Positions 35,080 to 48,200 of a DNA stretch of 64,000 bases are shown here, one piece after another. A program made the translations under genes and the position numbers. Below the pieces are notes generated by a model, which was not told the origin of the DNA, did not search any database, and was given only the letters and a program-made list of their open reading frames with translations. Source of the stretch: Brachypodium distachyon (taxonomy: Eukaryota; Streptophyta; Magnoliopsida; Poales; Poaceae); NCBI RefSeq assembly GCF_000005505.3, contig NC_016132.3:20698501-20762500 (forward strand), written 5' to 3'. The stretch's first letter is position 1. Each line of letters starts with the position of its first letter.

Positions 35080-37268
35080 TGACATGCTTTTAGAATTTAG
35101 CAATCACGTACCTGCAACAGAACTAGATGTGCAAGCGTTGGCTTTATTCACGGTTCCCATTGATGGCTCTTCAACACGAGGACAAAGGCAGTCGTCAAGT
35201 GCTCCTAGCAGATGCAGCTGCTTGCATGCGTCAAGGCATACAAGTTGTTTCGCTTTCTGCTTGCTTCTTACTTTTGGACCCACCAAAGGCGGCAGCACAT
35301 CGCTAGATGGTAGTGTTAATTTACACACAAAACCATCACCATGATCGGTGAACTCAAATAAAGGTCTTCTGGTGTGGTACCTATGACATCCACAAACAAA
35401 AATGGATTTTTGTGGACTTTTGCAGGTAGTATACGTGTAGCTAAGAAGAGACAAGATTGAAAATGTGATCATCATACTTGTCCTTGGGAAGCTTGTCGCA
35501 GTACTGGACGATGACATTAACGCTAGAATCAGCGGTTACTTTTGCTCCTGTTGTGCCAACACGGTATTCATTTATTTCTCCAATAGGGAAGAAAGCAGGG
35601 AGTAGATCCTCGGAATCTCTGTTCAAAGCAGTCCTAACCATAGAAATCTCACTTCTCAGAATCGTAGACATCAAATTATTTTGTTTCACATTTCCCCTGC
35701 AAAGAACACCAAAAATTACGGCTTCTCGTTTTCTTTTTTACCATCCCCGCAACCATTTTATCATCTCACAAGCATATAAAGTTTAGAATGGATGGCCAAG
35801 TGAAGAAGACTTCACCGTTCAATCATTAGTATGTACTGAGAGTCCTTCTGGCGTGCTCGTCCACGTGACTGCACATAACTACGAGTAGTCTTTGGCAAAT
35901 CAAATCTTTCACGCATGAGCAGTCTGGGACATCAATACCCTCTTCTGCAATGTCTGTACTAAATAATAAGTTGACCTACATTTAGTTTAGAATGGAAAGA
36001 AAAAACAGTGTTAGATCACGTACGAATAATATGTTTCAGTTTTTCTCGAAATTAACAATTCTCAAGAACCTTTCCGGAGCGAAAAGAATCCAGTGTGTCC
36101 TTTTGCGTTTTAGGGGTCAGAGCATCCACCGAAGATCTCCCTCCAGTAAGAAAAGAGACAGTAAAATGTGAGAGGTGTCCAATTTTCTTCATTATCCGCT
36201 CGATGGCTCTAGCCGTGATCTTACGGTCCACGAAAATGAGGCATCGGAGATGATCAGATTTACTGTCAGGCACAGAAATGTGTCATTTTAGTGTGAAGGT
36301 GCATAGTTATATGTTATTATGTCAGGTAAAAAATAGCATTTATCTAAAAGAGTTAAAGATTTGGATGAGTTCGTAAAGCGTTGGTGAAATATAACCCTTT
36401 TTTGTTGCCTCCGCACATCCACTCTCAGAGTTCAGAAGCACGTCGATACCTGAAACAGGAATTCATCAAACAGATGATATAGTATGATTCATTTCATAAA
36501 GCGTGTCACAATGCAACTCTGCTTAGATCCTTTGGCTAACAGCGTAAGGTTGCAAAAATAAAGCATCAGCAGTTGCACCTTGCTGGAGGCGTTTCTGAAG
36601 TAGATGTGACACATCCCCCAAGAACTTCATATGAATCGCTGATATTTCTGCAATCTGTAAAGAACCATTTGCATCATTTTGCATATTTGTGGCATTACAA
36701 ACTTCTTCCATCCAACCTTTCCTCTGGCCCCTTTCAATGCAGATTTTGGTGGCCTGCAAGAAAGAGGGATTAGTTAACTATATATGCCATGAAGCTCCAA
36801 AGGTCAAATGGTGGTAAAAATAGACGAAAAGTGCAATTAGCATTCCAAGCTAACAAGAACAACAAAGATCTCATTCAAAAGAAATCGGATCCAATGAAGC
36901 CAAGCGCTACCTCAGTTGCACATAGAAGACCAACATCATTGAGGCAATATAAGATTTTTGCTGAAGAAATAGATAGATGCCTCCGTGTTTCTGTAGCTAT
37001 TTTACCACCTTCTTTATTCTGGTAGTTTGGCTTATTCTGCAACATTGTTATGGACGCATCATACTGCACAAACAAAAATGACTGTCTTTAGACATAAAAT
37101 ATTGAGCCACAAACTTTAGTAACAATAGAGCAGGGAAGCAAACAGATGTGGAACCTTGGACAACAGAAGTCCCGACTCTTCGTTCAAATCTTTGAAAGAG
37201 ATTGTTCTGGGGTCATAGTATATGTTCACATCTTCTGCCGTCGGGGCGCAAATGTCTAACTCTTCTCT

Positions 37269-38154
37269 TGTCGCACCAGTGGCACCCAGGGTGCCACCGT
37301 TGCACGACGCGTGGGTCGCATCGCTTGGTCCCTAGGAGGATCGCACCCTGGGCGGCAACGTGCAAGCCGCCCGGCAAGCTACCAGCCCGGCAGAGCTAGC
37401 GGGGCTTCGGGGAATAACCCCGCCTGGGCACCTCCCGGGAAGGCACTTGCCGGGAGGGGTGCTCCCGGGCGCAGGTTTCCGCCCCGAGGGCGGGGCCGAG
37501 CAAACAGAGCAGCAGTGCCATGTGGGCGCACGGCAGGCGCCCAGTGTGCAGGGTCGCCAGGACGAGGAGTGAGGCGCACGGCGCATTTAATGAGCCGACA
37601 AGAGGGGGGTTATCCGTCTAGTCAGGCAAACAGTGGCTGCCCAGGGCTAGTTCTTAGGCCTTAGACCCCTAGTCGCGGGGCTGGCGCTCTTGCATGTATG
37701 CCAGCGCACCGAGGAGGAGCTGCCCGAGCTCCTTGCTCGCCACTTGTAATCCATGCACCGTGGCACCTGTAGTATCCCCTTGGTTATAAAAGGAGGACCC
37801 CCACCAACGGTCAAAGGGTTGGGTTTTTCGTTGGTCTAACTGATAGTCCAGCACTAGCATTAGCTCAGAATAGTAAGGAGTACTTAGCCAAAAAGAAAGC
37901 ACCCGGAGACCCTTCCCCGGCAACTTGTAAACACACGATCTCCTGGTAATATCAGCTCAGACAGGCAGGACGTAGCGTTTTACACCGCAGGGTGGCCTGA
38001 ACCTGGGTAAAAAGCGTGTGCATGCGTGTTTATTGTGCTTTTACGCTTCACATTGGCCTCGCCGACGATCGCCGGAGCGATCCCCGTCGCCCATTGCCGA
38101 AACCTAAAAAGGGGTGCCCGCGAATCCCCGGTGTCAAAGCCCCGTGCTACGACA
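37269..38154 (+). repeat. left LTR of the gypsy element
   Basis: Begins TGTCGCACCAGTGGC and ends CTACGACA. It has a TATAAAAGGAGGA promoter-like box near 37784. It is followed by TCTCTATTGGCCACTGTG (38155-38172), which copies the host exon found beyond the right LTR. Confidence 0.9.
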
Positions 38155-38785
38155 TCTCTATTGGCCACTGTGTAGATCTGTTAGAGAGAGAGAAAAAAAT
38201 GTAAGAATTCAACTTGCAACTTGGGCGCGTGAGGGGAGCTCGCCGGTGACCGCCGGCGGCGACATCTACACCAACATCGGCCTCGTCTTCCTCGACGACA
38301 GAGCCAACCACCATGCCTCCCAAGCGGGCTGGTGACCCCCGGATCGACCCGCGTGAAGCCCCAGCGGCACACGCGCGATCACATGATGCGCCACCTGCGT
38401 CGCGGGTTCAGGAAAATTTTTCCTAAGCCCTCACGAGCGCAGCAATCGCAGCTGCCACCCCCACCTCCTCGGATGTCGGCAGATAATCGCCTAAGGGGGC
38501 CGGTGGCCCCCAGTGCCGGGGCCAGTCGCGCGAGCGGCCATGGTGCCGCCCGCGCCGGCCAGCGAGTCGAATCGCGGGCCGAAGACTCGCAGCGTCAACT
38601 GCGCCATGAGCACACGGCGTCGCGAGCGACACCGACGGGGTCGCACCCCATGCGCCCGGGGATCGGGCGGAGGGTAGCCGGTCGGAGAATCGTTTACCCC
38701 CAGCCCAAACCCCGGTGGAGGCTATCATCGCCGCGCGGGTCATGGTGCGGTACGAGCCGAAGCAGGGAACGCCGGCACATGAGGC

Positions 38786-40192
38786 ATGGAGCGCGGAGCT
38801 GGATGCGCTCCTCGCGCTCGCCGCCCAACAGCCTCGCGACAAGGGGAAAATCCTCCCCCGCGGGGAGGCCCGGGAGGCAGGGACCCGGAGGGGTCCTCGG
38901 ACTCGTCACCCACTGTCACGCGAGGTGACGCGCGCGGCATCTTGAATGCCCGCCAGCAGAAGGATCTGCGTCAGGGCCTGGAGCGCCGGCGTGAGGTAGA
39001 GCGCCAACGCCCGCAGGAGCAGGAGGATGCTCCTATGGGCCCCGAGGACGGCTGCACTGCGTTCACGTGCGAGCTGCGGCGGGTGACATGGCCCCGCAAG
39101 TTCCGAGCACCCGCGCTTGGTACGTATGATGGAACCGTAAATCCCAAGGATTTCCTCCTGACTTACTCGTTGGGGATGCATGCCATCGGCGCCGACGACA
39201 AGGTCAGAGCCAACTGGTTCCCGATGGTCCTAAAAGGATCATCGAGAACCTGGCTGCTCAACCTGCCTGCTGGGTCCATTGCCACTTGGGCGGACCTGCG
39301 CGAGCAGTTTGTGAGCGCGTACCAGGGCGGCTACAAGCGTCCGGGAACCATGGCGGAGCTGCACACCGTAGTGCAGAAGCCGGGAGAGACGCTGCGGAGC
39401 TTCGTCAACCGCTTTTCTAGTCTCTCCTACTCCATCCCGGAGGCGGAGGCTGCAGCCATCATCAACACCTTCGCCATCAACGTCCGCGACCCCAAGATGC
39501 GGCGGCTGGGTTCAGGGGTCATACCCTTCGTGGTTTCACCGATCATCAACAACATGACGGTGACCAAGGTGCTTGTGGACAACGGAGCGGGGCTGAACCT
39601 CCTATCAGCCAGGTTGGTGGAGAAACTCCAGTTGCCGGTGGAGCAGCTGAAGCCCACTGACCCGTTTCGGGGAGTAAACCCCGGGATCGTGCGCCCCCTG
39701 GGGCGCATCCCGCTGCCGGTGACCTTCGGGTCCCGGGAAGCGTTCAGGACCGAGCACATAGTGTTCGACGTCGCGCACACCCCGTTGCCCTACAACGGGA
39801 TCCTTGGTCGGCCAGCGCTGATCAAGTTCATGGCGGCGACGCATTGGGCCTACGGCGTGATGAAGATGCCGTCCGTGTACGGAGTCCTCTCCATCAGGTG
39901 CGACCTCAAGGATGCGGCCTGGTGTGTTGGTGAGGTCGTCAGGGCCGCCGCCGCAGCCGACGCCGGTGACGAGGACGTGGCCGGAGACGAAGGCTCGCCG
40001 GGCGACGGCCCGGCAACGAAGAAGGCCCGCGCTGCCCCGCAAGAGCTTGCCAGGAGAAGCGCAGGCTCGAGCCTGTGCCCCGGTAAGGGCCAGAAGCTCA
40101 GGGAGGAGGCCCCCAAGGTGAAGAAGCTGCCCCTCCGAGTCGGCAACAAGGAGCGCACCGTCACCGTCGGTGCAAACCTTACTGCCGAATAG
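38786..40192 (+). CDS. gypsy gag-protease ORF, internally deleted
   Basis: 468 residues. The retrotransposon gag core is near residues 105-240 (FRAPALGTYDGTVNPKDFLL; WADLREQFVSAYQGGYKRPG). It passes at about residue 241 directly into an aspartic protease-like part with LVDNGAGLNLLSARLVEKL, the retention of Asp in a DNGAG version of the usual D-[ST]-G, and LPYNGILGRPAL. No zinc knuckle is seen between gag and protease, which suggests an internal deletion near 39510. The frame ends at TAG 40190-40192, yet the same frame continues with reverse transcriptase sequence, so the stop is probably a disabling mutation in a gag-pol frame. Confidence 0.75.
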   Translation: MERGAGCAPRARRPTASRQGENPPPRGGPGGRDPEGSSDSSPTVTRGDARGILNARQQKDLRQGLERRREVERQRPQEQEDAPMGPEDGCTAFTCELRRVTWPRKFRAPALGTYDGTVNPKDFLLTYSLGMHAIGADDKVRANWFPMVLKGSSRTWLLNLPAGSIATWADLREQFVSAYQGGYKRPGTMAELHTVVQKPGETLRSFVNRFSSLSYSIPEAEAAAIINTFAINVRDPKMRRLGSGVIPFVVSPIINNMTVTKVLVDNGAGLNLLSARLVEKLQLPVEQLKPTDPFRGVNPGIVRPLGRIPLPVTFGSREAFRTEHIVFDVAHTPLPYNGILGRPALIKFMAATHWAYGVMKMPSVYGVLSIRCDLKDAAWCVGEVVRAAAAADAGDEDVAGDEGSPGDGPATKKARAAPQELARRSAGSSLCPGKGQKLREEAPKVKKLPLRVGNKERTVTVGANLTAE

Positions 40193-43100
40193 GAAAGCGC
40201 CCTCATCACTTTCCTCCGGGAGAATGCCGACGTGTTCGCTTGGAAGCCGTCGGACCTTCCCGGAGTCCCTAGGGAGGTGATCGAGCATCGACTCGCAGTG
40301 CGTCCGGACGCCCGCCCCATCAAGCAGAAGATTCGCCGGCAAGCACAGGAGCGCAAAGATTTCATCAAGCAAGAGGTGGACAAGCTCAAGGCTGCGGGGG
40401 CTATCAGGGAAGTTCTGTACCCCACTTGGTTAGCTAACCCAGTAATAGTACCCAAGGCGGGGGAATAAGCTTCGCATGTGTGTAGATTTTACTGATCTTA
40501 ACCGTGCATGGACGATATCGTCATCAAGTCAAAGCGCGGGGACTCGCTGATTGATGACCTGCGGGAGGCGTTTGATAACCTCCGCAGGATCAAACTCAAG
40601 CTGAACCCTGAGAAGTGCACCTTTGGTGTAGACTCAGGCCAGTTTCTGGGTTTCTTGGTTTCGCACAGGGGGATTCAAGCCTATCCAAAGAAGATAGAAG
40701 CTATCGAGAAAATGGAGGCTCCCCGCAAGGTAAAGGATGTCCAGCGCCTCAACGGCTGCGTTGCCGCGCTGGGCCGCTTCATCTCCAGGTTGGGCGAACA
40801 CGCCCTGCCTTTCTTCAAGGTGATGAAGAAGAAGGGTCTGATTGATTGGACCCCTGAGGCCAAGGCGGAGTTCCACGATTTCAAGCAATACCTGAAGTTG
40901 CCGCCCGTCCTCGTCGCCTCCAAGCCGGGCGAGCCACTGCTACTCTACCTAGCGGCGATTGACCAGGTGGTCAGCTCAGTGCTGGTTGCCGAGAGAGGGG
41001 AAGACGTTCCGGGAACTGAGGCTGCGGGGGCAGGGGGCTGAACGGCCCCCAGCAACCGCCTCGAACCCGGGGACCACCCCCGAGCCGGCAGCATCGGCAC
41101 CGCGCAAGCGGCTCGTGCAGCACCCGGTGTACTTCATCAGCACGGTACTGCGCGACGCCCATACGAGGTACCCGCAGGTGCAGAAGCTCCTGTTGGGGAT
41201 TCTGCTCGCGTCCCGCAAGCTGCGCCACTACTTTCAAGCGCACCGTGTGGCGAGCCCTCACCAACCGTGAAGCCACCGGGAGGGTGGCTGAGTGGAGGAT
41301 GGAGCTGTCGGAGTTCGATCTGCACTTCACCAACTCCAAGAGCATCAAGAGTGCGGCCCTGGTGGACTTCGTCATGGAGTGGACGTCGACGGGTGTAGAA
41401 GAGGAGGAGGGGCCGGAGACCAGCCTGCCAGGCAAGCTGGAGGAAGGCCACTGGATCCTGTACTTCGATGGTGCGTTCAGCCTTCAGGGAGCCGGCGCTG
41501 GGGTCGTCATCGAGTCACCGACGAGGGATCAGTTGAGGTTTGCTATCCAACTCGATTTCCCGAACTCCACTAACAACACGGCAGAGTACGAGGGTTTGCT
41601 CGCCGGGTTGCGGGCAGCAATCGCCCTGGACATCAAGCGCCTGGTCATTCGCGGGGACTCCCAGCTCATGATCAACCAGGTCAACAAAAACTACGACTGC
41701 CCGCAGATGGCACCGTACGTGGAGGAAGTCCGCAAACTAGAGCGCAAGTTCAAGGGTTTGTGATTCGAGCATGTCAAGCGGAAGGACAACTTCGCGGCCG
41801 ACGAGCTGTCCAAGATGGCAGCAGAACGCCGGAAGCCTCCGGCGGGGGTGTTCTGCCACAAGCAGGCGGCGCCTTCAGTCGCCCCCAAGCCGGTTGCTGG
41901 GGAAGCCCCTCCGGCAACCGAAGGAAACCCCGCAACAGCGGAGGTCCATGCTGCTGACCTAGCAGCATGCGTTGGCAGGGAGACCCCTCCCTGGGCGGTG
42001 GAAATCGCCCGTTGCCTGAAGGGAGAGGCCCTCCCAGAAGACGACATCGCCGTGGAACGAGTGGCCCGGCAAGCCAAATGTATGCTGTGGTGGACGGGAA
42101 CCTCTACCGCAGGCGTGCAAATGGAGTCAAGCTCCTCTGCGTGCCCCGAGACGAGGGGCGCGCACTGTTGGAGGAGATACATCGAGGCACATGTTCCCAC
42201 CATGTGGCCTCCCGGGCGTTGGCCGGCAAGGCGTTTCGGCACGGTTTCTTCTGGCCCACGGCCCTGGCTTACGCGGAGCAGCTGGTGAACATGTGTGAGG
42301 CATGCCAGTTCCACGCGAAGAAGAGCAACCAGCCGACGCAGGCCCTGCAGGTCATCCCGTCCTCGTGGCCATTCGTGGTCTGAGGGCTAGATATCGTCAG
42401 CAAGCTGCCGAGAGCGGTTGGTGGGTACGAGTATCTTCTCATGGCCATCGACAAGTTCTCCAAGTGGGTGGAAGTGGAACCAATGCGGAAGGTGACCGCC
42501 GAGGCGGCCATCAAGTTCTTCAAGAGCATCGTGTGCCGGTTTGGTGTGCCTAACGGCATCATCACCGACAACGGCACGCAATTCACGAGCGCGGTGTTTC
42601 AGGCCTACCGCGAGGGCATAGGCACCAAGATTCACTTCGCGTCTGTTGCTCACCTAGGAGCAACGGGCAGGCGGAGAGGGCCAACGCAGAGGTGCTGCGG
42701 GGCTCAAGACGAGAACCTTTGACAAGCTCAAAGGCCACGGGAAGCACTGGATCGAAGAGCTCCAGCCCGTGCTGTGGTCGATCAAGACCACACCTAGTCA
42801 GGCAACGGGCGATACTCCTTTCGCCCTTGTCTATGGGGCAGAAGCGGTGCTGCCCCTCGAGCTCAAGCATGGATCTCCCTGAGTACGCTCGTACGGCAAC
42901 TCCAGCCAACACGAGCAAAGGGTTGATGATCTGAAATTCATCGAAGAGCTTCGATGCCGGGCTGTTGTGCGAGCCACGCGCTACCAGCAGGGACTCCGTC
43001 GTTATCACGACAGGCGAGTCCATCCCCGAGGGCTCGAGAACGGAGACCTTGTCCTGCGCCGGATACAAGAAACGAAGGCCAGGAACAAGTTGACTCCGAG

Positions 43101-43224
43101 ATGGGAGGGGCCCTTCCGGGTAGTGCAGGTGACTAGGCCGGGGGCTGTCCGGCTGGAAACCAAAGAAGGCTTGCCAGTGCAAAATAGCTGGAATATTGAG
43201 CACTTGCGCAAGTTCTACCCGTGA
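40193..43224 (+). pseudogene. gypsy pol remnants (RT, RNase H, integrase)
   Basis: After the TAG, the frame reads DVFAWKPSDLPGVPREVIEH, the start of the reverse transcriptase. Near 40460-40510 a frameshift and a deletion join MCVDFTDLNRA to DDIVIKSKRGDSL, removing most of the palm. The RT connection and RNase H follow (YFDGAFSLQGAGAGVVIE; NNTAEYEGLLAGLRAAI), with a TGA at 41761. The integrase zinc-binding part (HRGTCSHHVASRALAGKAF; CEACQFHAKKSN) and catalytic core (IDKFSKWVEVEPM; GIITDNGTQFTS) lie in several frames with stops. The C-terminal piece ends SWNIEHLRKFYP at 43222. Not functional as read. Confidence 0.8.
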
Positions 43225-45292
43225 AGTGGCGGAGCCCGACCCTCAGGTGATGCCGCCGATGCATACCTCTCGAACTAGTGTAGCCGGGCAACCCCCGTTT
43301 TTTAACCACTAGTTGCTGGGAATAAAGATAAGTGCTCTTTCTCGAATTTCAAGATTGCCTTGTTTATTTGTATGTTCCTCCCCCTTCCGTCTCCTGCTCT
43401 AGGTGCACAGAAGTCTCTTTCCATACTTGGTTGTGAGCAGGGGGCTGCCGGAGCCTCGAAAACGTTAACCCGTTGCCGGATCACTCATGCACTGGGCATG
43501 CAGTTGCCGGGCTTCCCGCAACGTGCATCACGGCATGCCGTTGCCGGGCTCCCCGCAACGTGCATCACGCAGTCGCTGCGTCTGGGAAATAAAAGTGCTC
43601 ACATCCAAGTTTGGAATCGACCCTTCTATGCCCGGGGGCTGGGAGGCAGGAGAGTTATCCATACTGCTCTGTGTTTTTGTGAATTTCAAAAAAAAATTGC
43701 AGCGGCTTGGTAAGAATCTAATGTGCAGGGTAAAGGTGGACTCTTGCACACTGTAATGCTCGTGGACCGCCCACGGGCCGTGGCGTGTAGCGGCGCCTTG
43801 TGGTGCGGGGTGACCGCATCACGAGGGACTCGCCGCGCTCTTAGGCCCCTGATTCAGGAGGAAGCCGCCACGTGTGCCACAGCAACTTGGCATGCAGAGT
43901 GGCGAAGACCGTACCACACTTCAAGGGGCGGAGCGCCACGTGTGCTGCGGTGACCCGGCGCGCATGGTGGCGAGCCCCTCCCCCGCGCCTATAAAAGGGG
44001 TGTCCCAGCCATGGGGCAGCTCAGAGCGAACCCAAGGGAGAGGCTGCGAAGGCGAGTGGTGCCGCAGAGGCGCGATGGTGGTGCATGCCATCCGCGCTCA
44101 GCGCCGATGGGTGCACTGCCATCGCGCCCTTGTCGCACCCCTCCACCGAGCCCACGTTGAGGGGTGCCGCAGAGACACGGTGGTGGTACATCCCACAAGC
44201 GCTCGGCGCCGGCAGGTGCACTGCCGCCGTGTCCTTGCCACACCTCCTCTAGCGAGCGGCTCCGGGGTGAGGGTTGCCGCGGAGACACTGTGGTGGTGCA
44301 TGCCATCAGCGCTCAGCGCCGACGGGTGCACTGCCACAATGCCCCTGCCGCATCCCTCCAGAGGGCATCTCCGCAAGGAGCGAGGGTTGCCGCGAAGACA
44401 CTATGGTGGTGCATGCCATCAGCGCTCAGCGTTGACGGGTGCACTGCCGTAGTGTCCCTGCCACACCCCTCCAAAGGGTATCTCCCCGAGCAGCAAGGGC
44501 TGCCGTGGGGACGCCGTGATGTCTTCGCCACCCGCATCTGCCGGTGGTGGCGAGGATGTCACGACGTCCCTACTGCACCCCTCAGAACAGGTTCCCCCAA
44601 AGGCAAGAGCTCTTCCGAAAGCAAGGGTTGCTGTGGAGACGTGGCGGTAGCATCGTCATCAACGCTTGTCGCCGGCGGCGATCCTGCCGCATCCCTCAAA
44701 CAGGCTCTCTCAAGGGCGGCGTTCCAGGCGCACCCCTCCGGCAAGCATACTGAGCATGGGACCGAACGAAAAGCTAAGTGCTTGAACCTGAATGATAGAC
44801 TTTCTGAAAACTAAACGTAACTGAACGTTGCCTCGCTAAGTGTGGTCCCGAAACATGCGTGTAGCCGGGGTGTTAGAAGGACGCTTGCGGGGGGAGTGCG
44901 CTCCCGGTGCGGCTTCCGGGTCCGTCCCGGGAGGGCATGCCTGGGAGTAGTTATTCTGCAAGCGGAGTGGCTCGCCGCTACAGCTTGGCCCCAGGTCGGC
45001 ACTGCGGGTCCGTCCCGGGCCCCTGGTCCGGTTAAGTATGTGGGCGCGAGTCCCCGGCAACACAAAGCACAACACACAAGGGCAAAGGGATCCACCCCGC
45101 GAGGCAACCCCGGGAACAAGGAACAATGATCAAGCAGAACTAAAGAGCTGAATTAACAAAAGTAGCAAACGATTACATGGACTAATAAGACAGTAATTGT
45201 TCAAACGGCGCCAAGCGCCACACTTGCAGGGAAACGAGAACAAAAGAAGTTAACACAAGGGAACGGCAAGGGCCGGCAGGGGGCTGCAGCAG
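43225..45292 (+). other. gypsy non-coding spacer between pol and antisense ORF
   Basis: GC-rich spacer with no credible protein. It contains a two-copy repeat with GTTGCCGGGCTYCCCGCAAC near 43500-43570 and the 110-bp tandem array listed separately. Confidence 0.5.
44030..44500 (+). repeat. tandem array of about 110-bp units in the gypsy spacer
   Basis: At least four diverged units, each with a GTGGTGCATGCCATC-like word (near 44078, 44181, 44291, 44404), then CGCTCAGCGCCGACGGGTGC, CACTGCC and a CATCCCTCCA-type end. Units differ by about 10-20% and small indels. More degenerate traces continue to about 44740. Confidence 0.75.
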
Positions 45293-48200
45293 CTAGTTGT
45301 CGGCGTCCTCTGTCGGAGGCTCCGGGGACAGCTCGGGGTCCGGCTTCCGCTGCATCCTCTCGACCACCTCGTCGACAAACCCACTCACCGCCTGGGTGTG
45401 GGTAGGTTCGTCCTCGCTGTCCGACCAGCCGTCCAGCAACGTCTCGAAGGGGAACTCCGGGTGTCGGAGGTGCACCCTCGGAAGGATCGTCCCGGCAACC
45501 TCCCGGGCACAGTTGGCGACCTCGTCGGCGCAGAACTTGGAGATCCAGACGTCGAGCGCCGCGAACTTCCCACCAAGTCGGAGAAGAACAGGATCAGTGT
45601 GGAGACGTCCGTGCCGTCCACATCTGCGGCTCGCGGCTCAAACCGAGGTAGCAGGTCGCGCAGCGCTTGGGCGATCTTGAGCAGCTTCTCGGTCTCCAGC
45701 TGTCGCTGCCCGATCAGCGTGCCGTGGTGGAGCCGGGCGTCGAGCGTGGCCTTCTTGGCCTTGCGGAGGCGGCTCGCTAGCGACGCAAGCTCTGCGGCCT
45801 TGGCCGTGATGTTCTCACCGGCCTTGGCGAGCTCCTCCCGGACAGCGGCAAGCTCGGTCTCGAACCGGGCCGCCTTGTCCTTGGCGGCATTGAGCTAGAT
45901 CTCGTGCCGGGCTGCCGCGCCCACCGTGCTTTTGGTGGCCTTGGTCTGCACCTCCAGCTTGACACGCAGGCCTTGGATCTCGCCGAGGTAGTGGCTGATC
46001 AGATCGCTCTTCTCGTCGATCCGAGCCTGGGCCGTGGCGAGCACCTCCGCGTGCTCCTTCTTGGCTTCCGCCTGAGCCGCCACCAGCGAATCCAAAGCTT
46101 CCTGGAGCTCGGCGTGCTGAGCCTCCAGTCATCGGTAGAGCTCCTCTTCGGGAACGACCTGTGTGGCGGCCTCCTCCAAGGCTTCCCGGGCAAGGCGTGC
46201 CTCCTCCCTGGCGAGGCGTGTCTCCTCCCGCAATCGGGAGAGCTCCTGTCGCTCCTTCTCCACGGCCAGCCACACCTCGCCGAGCTGGCTCTTGGCGATC
46301 GCGTGGTGCTCCCTCACCTCATTGAAGGAGGTGACGAAGGCTTGCTGCTGGTCCTTGACAGCGTCAAGGAACCGGTGCCCCCGGTCGAAGATGTTCGGAT
46401 CCCAAGTGATGGGATTTCAAGCCACCCCGGCAAGGGTGCCGAGGTCGGTGCTGAAGGTGCCAGCCGACAACGACAAAGCCCCCGCTGCCACATTATGGCT
46501 GGGCGGGGGGTCGTCCGCTTGCGGCGGAGCATCCTGTTGCTCCTCCTCCGCAACCTCCCCCTCACCCGCGCCTGGGGACTGAGGGGCTGGTGGGGTTGCC
46601 GCGGCCCCGGCAGGGATCGCCTCCTGCTGGGTAGCGGAATAGTACGTGCCAGCAGCGTCTGTGGCCCCGGGCGCGTCGCTGGACGCCGTTCCGGTGGCGG
46701 CGGTGGTCGCCGCAGCAGGGCTTGGCGCCGGGGCTGCCTCCGGCTCCTCCGCCGTCCCTGCGACCTCGTCGTCAGAGTCGAGGTCAACATAGCGCCCGCT
46801 TGGGCCTGCAACAGCGGGAAGGGTGAGAATCGGGAAGCTAAATGAGTTGCTTGAAGGCAGACGTGGGGGCTTTGGATGAATACCTTGCGGGGCCACTGGG
46901 CTTGCGGGGGGAGTCTCCCCCTCCTCCTCCATCCCGGCAGGTGTCGCCGGGAGCGTTGCCTGCGGAAAAAAAAGGGTACTGTTGCAGGATTAACTGGCAA
47001 ATGAAAATGCAGGTAAGGAAGCGGGAGGGTGTTGTACCTGTTGCCGGTGCCACCTCCATCGGGGCTGGGTCGCCGGCAGATGCGGGGGCGGCGCCGCTGG
47101 CCCCTGTGTCGGCCGGGTCGGCGCCGCTGCCAGCGTCCGTGCATGCCTTCTTGCTCGGCGCGGCAGGCAGAGAATCGTCCCTCCCCCTCCTGCCGGCGCT
47201 TGCCGACGAATCAGCCTTCGGGGGGTTGCGCCGGAGCGCGAAGCCCCGGAAGATCCCCCACGCGGGTGGGGCCGTGGGTGCCTGTGGGGTTGCTACGGCT
47301 TGGGGCGCCGCGGGAACCATCGAAGGAGCCGTCGTGGCTCTGGTGATCGCTGCGGGGGTGGTCGTCGCTGAGGTGCCGCCGGCCGCCGCCCCACCGCAGG
47401 GGCGGATGCCGCCGAAGCTGTCGTGGAGGTAGCCATGGCCGCTTCGCGCGCCCTTGATCTGCGCACAATCAGGGGCGCATCATCGTCGTCCTCCTCCTCC
47501 TCGTCATCCTCGATCGGCGGCAACCCGACCCACCTCATCGGAGGAGGACGAGTCGTGGGGTTGGCCGGCCTCCGACTCGCTCCTGCTCCCCTCCTGCGCT
47601 TGCTTCCCGCGAGGTGCGGGCGACGGGGAGCACAGGGACAGAGTGGGGGAATCGTCCATCAGCCCCCACTCGTTGCAGGGTGGGAAGGAGCCGATGATGC
47701 TGCTCAAGCCGGGGATGCCGACGTGGAGGGCAAAGACCCCCGGCGGCAACTTCGCGTAGGGAGCATCCTCGCCGGAGATCCCCCTCACCCACACCTGGAG
47801 TGACTCCTTGTCCATGCCCTCCTCACGGAGGTGCATCCTGTCTCCGGCCCCCGTGTACGCCCACGCGGGGCGGGAACGCCACTGAAGCGGCGCGGTGCAC
47901 CGGGTGATGTAGACCCGCGCCACGTCGAGATCGGAGAGCCCAGCTAGCCGAAGGGCCTTGATCTTCTCCACGATGGGGAGGAGGTCGGCGTCGCGGTTGT
48001 ACCGGTCCCGCCAGCCGGGGGCCTCCACCGGCAACTCGGTGGGCGGAAAGATGAACTCCTCGGGCTCGTCCACACGGACCCAGCACCAGTCTGAGCGCCA
48101 CTCCTTCTCGATCTTCTTTTCCGACCGGACGATGAACTCTGACTTCATCCGGTCGCAGGCACGGAACACTACCCCTGACGACATCGCTTTCTTGTTCTCG

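Noticed and set aside
44030..44740. Regular repeats considered as a CRISPR-like array
   Set aside because: Units are contiguous diverged tandem repeats without unique spacers, in a plant retroelement.
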